Shown in pieces: positions 33,128-38,267 of a stretch of 38,267 bases of DNA. Made by a program: the position numbers and the translations under genes. Origin of the DNA: Verrucomicrobiota bacterium. Lineage in GTDB: Bacteria; Verrucomicrobiota; Verrucomicrobiia; Opitutales; Oceanipulchritudinaceae. Below the pieces are notes generated by a model. That model saw only the letters and a list, made by a program, of their open reading frames with translations, searched no databases and was not told the origin of the DNA. Numbering within the stretch: the stretch's first letter is position 1; the number at the start of each line of letters is the position of its first letter. The stretch lies in contig JAAAOD010000043.1 of assembly GCA_009908535.1 (NCBI GenBank), forward strand, positions 1 to 38,267. The letters run 5' to 3'.

Positions 33128-36100
33128 GTGAAAAAGGCGGTTTGGCTTCCGGTCCTCTTCCTGAGGCGGATTCTGTCGGGCTATGGTGCCGCCACCATGA
33201 AAAGCAGCGCTCTGAACACCTTGATGAAGATGTTAGTTCCCCGGAAACGGCTTTTATCCTTTGCGGTAATCAGCTTGTTGATAGCCGGTTTCTGGAAAGC
33301 GGGCTTTACGCCCGAGCGGTCCGACGCCCCGGCGATGGAGAAAGCCGCTGAAGCCCGGATGGAGAAAGCAGAGTCTGCGTGGTTGCCAGCCAGCAGCGCC
33401 GAGGCGGTAGCGGCGACGCAGGAAGAGGCCGCCCCGCTTCTTCATTCGCCGTTTCTCGACACCGAGAATCTGGAGATGGAGGAGTGGCGCAGCCGGGCCG
33501 GTACGGTCGAGGGGATTTTCCGCCTGCGGGATGGGCGGCGCGTTGTTTTTTCGGCCCGCAAAAACAGGCAAGGCCATTTGTCCATTCGTTCCGCAGCGAT
33601 CGCCGGGGAGTACATTCTGCGCACGGACGACCTCCCCTGGTCTGCGTGGCAAGCCGAGAAATACTTCCGGCGCGGACGCATCCAAGTCTTAGAGTCCAAT
33701 AAGCACTTGACTCAAATCCGCGTACCGGCGGAGGACCTGAGAGCCATCGAAACATCGGAAACCATGCTGTTCCGGCATCTTGGGAAAGAACAAGTGGGGC
33801 GAAACGGCCTGGTCTACCCGGTTGCGGCACCTGATGATCCAAAGTACGCTGCCTCGTGGGCCCTTGCCAAGCTGGATCTCGAACCAGTCTGGGAGAAGTT
33901 CGGGTTTTCCCCGGAAGCTTCCCTTGCCCGCCGGCCGATTATCGCGGTGGTTGATAACGGGGCGCCTGCCGACTACCCGGATTATCATTACTGGGTGAAC
34001 GAGGATGAAGTTCCGGGAAACGGGATTGATGATGACGGGAATGGGTATGTCGATGACCTTACCGGGTATAATTTCCACCACTACAATTCCGACCTGAGCT
34101 TCAGCGGCGGGCATGGATCCTCCATCGCGAGGATTTCGGCCTCCATCACCAACAATGGATGGGGTTCGGCCAGCCCCGCCTCCTCGGCCGCGCTCATGCG
34201 GGTCAATTACTACGAAAAAGCTGCCGGCACCCATTGGGGGGCGCTTAGTGCAATGCTCTACGCCGGTGAGAACGGTGCCGATGTCATCAATTGCAGCTTT
34301 GTTTCGCAGATCGACACCATGTTCAGTTATGTCATCAGGGAAATCGGCCGTCATGGGGGCATCGTCGTCGCTGCCGCGGGCAACAACAGGATCAATCTTG
34401 ATGACGATTCCATGTATCCCGCTTCCTCTCCGGAGGCGAATGTCATTACGGTCGGTGCAAGCAATGCGGAGGATGAACGTGCCGCCTCCAACTTCAGCGC
34501 CACTCAGGTGGATGTGTTTGCACCCGGTGAGGTCACTTCTTTTGCGACGCCGCTTGTGACCTCCACCCTTGCCCTTCTACGGGCACTGGATCCTTCGGCG
34601 AGCTCAAGCGAGTTGATTGCCGCCGTGGTGGAGGGCGCGGATCCTGTTCACGCCCTTGAAGGCCTTTGCGTTGCCAATGGACGCTTGAACACTCGGGGCG
34701 CGGTGGAGTCGCTTCTCGGCATCTCCCTTTCCGAGGAAGCCGATTTGAAACCCGAGGCCCCTGAACCTCCCCAAGCCCCGGTTTTTGCAGATGTCGAGGC
34801 CAGCAGAGGCTCCATCAAGTTGAGCTGGTCAGAACTTGATGGGATCGACGGGTTTGAGATTCATTACAGTGAGGACGGGAATCCCTTCCTTCCCGTGGAG
34901 CCTTCCTCAATGCTTCCGGCCACTGTTACTTCCCTTGTCGTGGATGGATTGCTGGACGGAACGGACTACAAATTCCGCCTCCGCACCTATGCTGGCAGCC
35001 TCTATTCGGACTGGACTCCGTCGGCTCTTGTCGCGACCCCCGAATCCTCGCCCGAACCTGTCCAAGAGCCGGGACCTACTCCCGAGGTGGAAGGCCGGGT
35101 TCCCGCCCCCTTGCATTACTGGGATATCACGGGTGTGGATGGGAATCCGTTCGAGGATACCGCGACGCGGAACTACCCGATGCTGGTGGAGTCGGTTAAG
35201 GTGGTAAGTGATGAGATCGATGGACACGTGGATCAGGTGGCGGATGTGACGCCTGCCGGAAAAGCTTCCCTCGAGAGCGCGAATTCAACCAATCTTCAGA
35301 TCCGGGATGAGTACACCATTTCCTTCTGGGTGCGGCCATCGGCCGAAAGTCTTGTCGGGCGACCGGTATTATTTGAACAAGGGGGCGGATCGCGAGGCCT
35401 CTGCCTTCATCTGGATGAAGGCAGACTGGTCGCCGGCGCCTGGAATGCCGTTACTTCTGAAAGCGGATGGCAGGGTACCTGGCTACAGGGACCCGCACTC
35501 GCGGTTGAGGAATGGGTCCACATCGGTCTCACCCTCTCCGGAGGCGAAGAGGTCGGCGATTCCGGCTTGACGCTCCATATTAACGGGCAGGTTGTCGCGG
35601 AAGGCCCTGCCTCCCAGCTCTGGCGCCACAGTGATGGCATCGGAATAGGGACCGTGTCCGGGAAAGCCCGCGTAAATGGAGAGGTCGTCTCTTCAGCGGA
35701 TCCGTTCGCAGGTGCCTTCGATGACTTGGCCATCTGGCACACCAGTCTTTCGGAAGCGGAATTCCATGATTGGATCGGGATAACCTGTGGAAGGGATCGC
35801 CCTGCAGAAAATTGCCCTGCTCCGATATACGAACCAGCACCCGGGAGTCCCGTTGTCACCAAGCCGGATCCTAATGGCGAAGCCGAGGTTGTTGCGGAGA
35901 ATGAAGGGGGGGCCACTCCCGCGCAACAGGACATCTACAGCGCGCCGCAACTCGATGCCAATGGCAACGTTGTGGTGGTGGTCCCCGATCCTGCGCACTT
36001 CTGGGATTTTGAAGAAGGCAACGGCGCCTGGGCGATGGACGGAGGATATGATCCGGTGAACTTGAAAGTCACTGCATGTGATTGGGTTGCGGTCGGGAAC

Positions 36101-36670
36101 GGAGAAACCTTCCTTGAATTTCCCGAAAACCATCCGGGAGTGCGAATGGACGGCTCAACTTCCATTAACCTGGAAACAAGGCGGATGCTTACCATTGCGA
36201 TGTGGGTGCGTCCCGACGAATCGGCAGGGGAAAAGACCTCCGTCCTGTATGAGCAGGGTGGTTACTGGCGTGGTTTGAATCTCCTTCTTGAAAACGGACG
36301 CCTGCAGGCCAATGGCTGGAACAAGCCGGATAACGAATCCGGCTGGAACCTGACGACTTTGCATGGAGGCGATGTCCTTCTTGGTCAGTGGAACCATGTG
36401 GCTGTCGTTCTTGAAGCAGGTGATGCGGTGAAGGAAGGATCTTTCCGGCTCTTCCTGAACGGCAATTTGGTCGATGCGGGAGCCGCTTCGCAGCTCTGGG
36501 TGCATTCAGGTGCCATTGGTCTTGGGCAGGTCCAAGGAACGACCCTCTACCGTGACCAGGGGGTTCGGGAATTGGACCCGTTCCAGGGGTGCATTGATGA
36601 CCTGGCAGTTTGGGAAGCTCCCCTTTACGGAGCCCAGATCGAGGAACTCATCCTCAGTCGTTCTTTTTAA
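33128..36670 (+). CDS. Secreted subtilisin-family (S8) protease with FnIII and two LamG-like domains
   Basis: Large extracytoplasmic serine protease, up to 1180 residues. A membrane or signal segment (about 42-57, RLLSFAVISLLIAGFW) is followed by a prodomain-like region (about 100-235). The S8 domain (about 240-530) has Asp276 in IIAVVDNGAP, the acidic loop DDDGNGYVDDLTGYNF (301-316) typical of this family, His329 in GGHGSSIARI, Asn419 in VAAAGNN and Ser471 in TSFATP, so the active site looks complete. FnIII lies at about 548-638, then two concanavalin/LamG-like domains (about 655-885 and 955-1175) sharing FEQGG/YEQGG and ASQLW-x-HS. There is no PEP-CTERM or other sorting tail. Start uncertain: GTG 33128, ATG 33197 and ATG 33224 all keep the signal segment. 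It is divergent from wza, so it is possibly a surface protein tied to the matrix. Confidence 0.88.
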   Translation: MKKAVWLPVLFLRRILSGYGAATMKSSALNTLMKMLVPRKRLLSFAVISLLIAGFWKAGFTPERSDAPAMEKAAEARMEKAESAWLPASSAEAVAATQEEAAPLLHSPFLDTENLEMEEWRSRAGTVEGIFRLRDGRRVVFSARKNRQGHLSIRSAAIAGEYILRTDDLPWSAWQAEKYFRRGRIQVLESNKHLTQIRVPAEDLRAIETSETMLFRHLGKEQVGRNGLVYPVAAPDDPKYAASWALAKLDLEPVWEKFGFSPEASLARRPIIAVVDNGAPADYPDYHYWVNEDEVPGNGIDDDGNGYVDDLTGYNFHHYNSDLSFSGGHGSSIARISASITNNGWGSASPASSAALMRVNYYEKAAGTHWGALSAMLYAGENGADVINCSFVSQIDTMFSYVIREIGRHGGIVVAAAGNNRINLDDDSMYPASSPEANVITVGASNAEDERAASNFSATQVDVFAPGEVTSFATPLVTSTLALLRALDPSASSSELIAAVVEGADPVHALEGLCVANGRLNTRGAVESLLGISLSEEADLKPEAPEPPQAPVFADVEASRGSIKLSWSELDGIDGFEIHYSEDGNPFLPVEPSSMLPATVTSLVVDGLLDGTDYKFRLRTYAGSLYSDWTPSALVATPESSPEPVQEPGPTPEVEGRVPAPLHYWDITGVDGNPFEDTATRNYPMLVESVKVVSDEIDGHVDQVADVTPAGKASLESANSTNLQIRDEYTISFWVRPSAESLVGRPVLFEQGGGSRGLCLHLDEGRLVAGAWNAVTSESGWQGTWLQGPALAVEEWVHIGLTLSGGEEVGDSGLTLHINGQVVAEGPASQLWRHSDGIGIGTVSGKARVNGEVVSSADPFAGAFDDLAIWHTSLSEAEFHDWIGITCGRDRPAENCPAPIYEPAPGSPVVTKPDPNGEAEVVAENEGGATPAQQDIYSAPQLDANGNVVVVVPDPAHFWDFEEGNGAWAMDGGYDPVNLKVTACDWVAVGNGETFLEFPENHPGVRMDGSTSINLETRRMLTIAMWVRPDESAGEKTSVLYEQGGYWRGLNLLLENGRLQANGWNKPDNESGWNLTTLHGGDVLLGQWNHVAVVLEAGDAVKEGSFRLFLNGNLVDAGAASQLWVHSGAIGLGQVQGTTLYRDQGVRELDPFQGCIDDLAVWEAPLYGAQIEELILSRSF

Positions 36671-36782
36671 ATTAATTTCCCCTCGGGTTACCGGAAAGGG
36701 GGAATCAAGCAGTCAGCGTCGTGATGCCCTGAGAGGAGTATTCGCTGTGTTTTCCTGGTAATACGCTGCTGCTAACATGAGA

Positions 36783-36815
36783 GGGTCGTTTCCACCGGAA
36801 GCGGCCCTTTCTTTT
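36783..36815 (+). terminator. Rho-independent terminator of the S8 protease gene
   Basis: GGGTCGTTTCC (36783-36793) pairs with GGAAGCGGCCC (36797-36807), 11 pairs including two G-T, around a 3-base loop. TTTCTTTT follows. It lies 113 bases after the protease stop on the plus strand. Confidence 0.8.
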
Positions 36816-36818
36816 GCA

Positions 36819-36845
36819 TAAAAAAAGCCACCCGGGTGGGTGGCT
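36819..36845 (-). terminator. Rho-independent terminator of the first PEP-CTERM gene
   Basis: AGCCACCC (36826-36833) and GGGTGGCT (36838-36845) form a perfect 8-bp stem with a 4-base loop. On the minus strand a run of T follows (A run at 36820-36826). It lies 24 bases past the stop at 36870. The same stem appears at 37827-37846 behind the second gene. Confidence 0.85.
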
Positions 36846-36869
36846 GAAAAAGGGCGGTTTCAAACGAGA

Positions 36870-37667
36870 TTACTTCCGGGCTGTCCGCCGGCGCCGGACG
36901 TAAAGGAACCCACCGAGGCCCAAAAGCGCAAGCGCCGCGATCTGGGACGGTTCCGGTACCGGTGTGCTGTTGACATAAAAGAAGCCGTCATCGAAGTCGA
37001 TCGCGTCTCCGGTGCGGTCATCGATCGCGAAAATGTACTCGTCAATGATGGGACTGCCGTCAAGCGGATCTACAGCCTGGAACATTTTGAATTTGTTTTC
37101 ATCCGACTGGTCCGCGAAGACCCCGACGGAGAGGTCGTCGTGCGCGAACCGAACCACAGCGTTAGCCGCATAATCGTTCACCACGGCAACGGTGCGAGGC
37201 GGATCGTCCGGATCGGCTCCGTTGTTATCCTCGTCATAGAGAAAGAGGCTTTCTGATCCTGCGACCGGTGTATCCACTTCCAGAATAAGTTCATTCAGGT
37301 CGATACTGGAATTGCCGAAGTACCCCACGTCCATAATCCCTCCATTTCCCGGGATCAGGAAGGCTGGAAGGTTAACCGTCATTTCGACGAACTTGTGTGT
37401 GGCGACGCTGCCGGCTTCCTTCAAACCCGGAGAGCTGTTGGTCCAGAAGTCACCGGCGACAGAATCAAAAAAGATCTCTGTGTAAGGAGGCCCCTCGGAT
37501 ATACGCCAGATATCGACGACATACAGGTCCTGTTTATCCGACTCCATTTGGTCGATGAAGCCATTGAAAACAGCGTTGGGATTAGGTTCCGTTATGGAAA
37601 CCTGCCCGAAAACAAAAGCAGGGGAGAGCATCCCCGCGGCTGTGACAAGAGTGATGATTTTTTTCAT
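36870..37667 (-). CDS. PEP-CTERM sorting domain protein
   Basis: Exported protein of 265 residues that should be sorted by an exosortase. The N-terminal MKKIITLVTAAGMLSPAFVFG is a signal peptide with cleavage after about residue 21. The mature part has no known enzyme motif and is rich in Asp, Asn and Phe, with LFLYDEDNNGADPDDPPRT and VGVFADQSDENKFKMFQAV. The C-terminus is the tripartite PEP-CTERM signal: VPEPSQ, the hydrophobic IAALALLGLGGFLYV, then an Arg/Lys cluster. The ATG at 37667 is selected because it begins the signal peptide; the frame is open upstream to 37832 but that part would not be secreted. The terminator at 36819-36845 follows it. The function is unknown; PEP-CTERM proteins are generally tied to exopolysaccharide production. 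A close paralogue lies directly upstream. Confidence 0.9.
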   Translation of the reverse strand: MKKIITLVTAAGMLSPAFVFGQVSITEPNPNAVFNGFIDQMESDKQDLYVVDIWRISEGPPYTEIFFDSVAGDFWTNSSPGLKEAGSVATHKFVEMTVNLPAFLIPGNGGIMDVGYFGNSSIDLNELILEVDTPVAGSESLFLYDEDNNGADPDDPPRTVAVVNDYAANAVVRFAHDDLSVGVFADQSDENKFKMFQAVDPLDGSPIIDEYIFAIDDRTGDAIDFDDGFFYVNSTPVPEPSQIAALALLGLGGFLYVRRRRTARK

Positions 37668-37820
37668 AATGACTGAGTTTGCGATGTTGAAGGCAATATC
37701 TAGGGTATTTTCCTGAAAAAAGCAAGGAGTTTTTCTGAAGGAAACGGAACTTTTCCGGTTTCCGGCCTGCCCGATGTGGAAGATGCTTTCCCTGCGGAAG
37801 CTGCGTTTCCTTGTCAGTAT

Positions 37821-37846
37821 AAAAAAAGCCACCCTTGCGGGTGGCT
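37821..37846 (-). terminator. Rho-independent terminator of the second PEP-CTERM gene
   Basis: AGCCACCC (37827-37834), loop TTGC, GGGTGGCT (37839-37846), followed on the minus strand by seven T (37821-37827). It should end the transcript of the partial gene before the gene at 36870-37667, so the two are likely transcribed separately. Confidence 0.85.
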
Positions 37847-37875
37847 GATCAAAAAAGATTCCGGCTCAGCCCGGC

Positions 37876-38267
37876 TTACTTGCGGGACTGGCGGCGCCGA
37901 CGGATATAGAGAAATCCACCCAGCCCAAGGAGGGCAAGGGCCGCAATCTGCGACGGTTCCGGTACCGGAGCGATGTCGCCGGTCACGTAGAAGAAACCAT
38001 CATCGAAATCAATCGCGTCGTTGGTGCGATCATCAATGGCAAAGATGTACTCGTCATCAATGACGGAGCCGTCCGTAAGGTCGACTGCCTGAAACATTTT
38101 GAATTTGTTTTCGTTCGACTGGTCCGCGTAAACGCCGACGGACAGGTCATCGTGTGCGAAACGAACCACGGAGTTAACGGCGTAATTGTTCACCACGGAA
38201 GCGGTGCGAGGCGGGTCGTCCGGATCGCCTCCGTTATTATCTTCATCGTAGAGGAAGAGGCTTCCCG
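37876..38267 (-). CDS. PEP-CTERM sorting domain protein, 5' part beyond the window
   Basis: Only the C-terminal 129 residues are visible; the reading frame runs off the right edge. They match the neighbouring PEP-CTERM protein closely: SLFLYDEDNNGGDPDDPPRT, then VVNNYAVNSVVRFAHDDLSV, FADQS/YADQSNENKFKMFQAV, YIFAIDDRTNDAIDFDDGFF, and the tail VPEPSQIAALALLGLGG with the hydrophobic span and Arg/Lys end. Differences are scattered and mostly conservative, so both copies are probably functional. By analogy with its neighbour, a signal peptide should lie beyond the edge. It is exported and exosortase-processed by inference; no function is known for the mature domain. Confidence 0.87.
   Translation of the reverse strand, partial: GSLFLYDEDNNGGDPDDPPRTASVVNNYAVNSVVRFAHDDLSVGVYADQSNENKFKMFQAVDLTDGSVIDDEYIFAIDDRTNDAIDFDDGFFYVTGDIAPVPEPSQIAALALLGLGGFLYIRRRRQSRK

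Larger units (their letters stand above)
36870..38267 (-). repeat. Tandem duplication of PEP-CTERM genes
   Basis: The 3' parts of the two minus-strand genes (36870 to about 37260 and 37876 to 38267) encode closely matching proteins: the segments from SLFLYDEDNNG to the C-terminus align almost without gaps. Their terminators share identical 8-base arms. The duplication therefore includes the 3' flank. The true extent cannot be seen because the window ends inside the second copy. Confidence 0.8.

Noticed and set aside
34500..34560. S8 domain as a dead protease
   Set aside because: The Ser motif lacks the usual Gly of GTS (it reads V-T-S-F-A-T-P), but Ser471, His329, Asp276 and Asn419 are all in place, so I treat it as active.
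36640..36670. PEP-CTERM or other sorting tail on the S8 protease
   Set aside because: The protein ends in ELILSRSF right after the last beta strand; there is no hydrophobic span or basic end.
36677..36705. Hairpin just after the S8 protease gene as its terminator
   Set aside because: The stem of TTCCCC and GGGGAA is interrupted and no T run follows; the stem at 36783-36815 with TTTCTTTT is a much better terminator.
37668..37832. N-terminal extension of the PEP-CTERM protein to 37832
   Set aside because: The extra 55 residues would precede a clear signal peptide and cover the terminator of the neighbouring gene.

Overview
The window is a polysaccharide biosynthesis and export locus from a GC-rich Gram-negative bacterium. 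The organism is most likely a member of the Verrucomicrobiota (Opitutae/Puniceicoccales-like). That placement is an inference from the two PEP-CTERM proteins at the right end, whose tails (VPEPSQIAALALLGLGG followed by an Arg/Lys cluster) have the form common in that group, together with a Wza/Wzc-type outer-membrane export system. No rRNA, tRNA, CRISPR array, insertion sequence or phage gene was seen.

Layout. (1) 33-1919: murB (cell-wall precursor synthesis) followed 6 bases later by a GDP-mannose 4,6-dehydratase. (2) 1920-2383: a 464-base break holding a hairpin and a possible small minus-strand membrane protein. (3) 2384-28971: 25 plus-strand genes packed end to end, nearly all overlapping by 1-17 bases or separated by less than 25. 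They encode 13 glycosyltransferases (11 GT-B/GT4-like, 2 GT2), a Wzy-like polymerase, a PglK/MsbA-like ABC exporter that is the only flippase candidate, three sulfotransferase-fold proteins, a polysaccharide pyruvyltransferase, three left-handed beta-helix acyltransferases, one membrane acyltransferase-3 protein, and two NAD-dependent sugar epimerases of the CDP-paratose/tyvelose epimerase type. The only sizeable internal gap (9032-9130) contains a strong hairpin. (4) 28984-32930, minus strand and convergent with (3) at only 12 bases: wza-like export protein, wzc-like co-polymerase/tyrosine kinase, and an outer-membrane beta-barrel. (5) 33128-36670, divergent from wza: a large secreted subtilisin-family protease with FnIII and two LamG-like domains. 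(6) 36870-38267, minus strand: two tandem, closely related PEP-CTERM proteins with matching terminators; the second is cut by the window edge.

How the parts fit (inference). Cytoplasmic glycosyltransferases build lipid-linked oligosaccharides decorated with sulfate, pyruvate ketal and acyl groups. The ABC protein flips them, the Wzy-like protein polymerises them, and Wzc, Wza and the beta-barrel control chain length and carry the polymer across the envelope. Thirteen glycosyltransferases imply a very large repeat unit or more than one glycan. No initiating phosphoglycosyltransferase, Wzx, Wzb-type phosphatase or exosortase is present in the window, so those parts must lie elsewhere. The most notable prediction is a heavily anionic, sulfated and pyruvylated exopolysaccharide, made beside the PEP-CTERM surface proteins that commonly accompany such loci.
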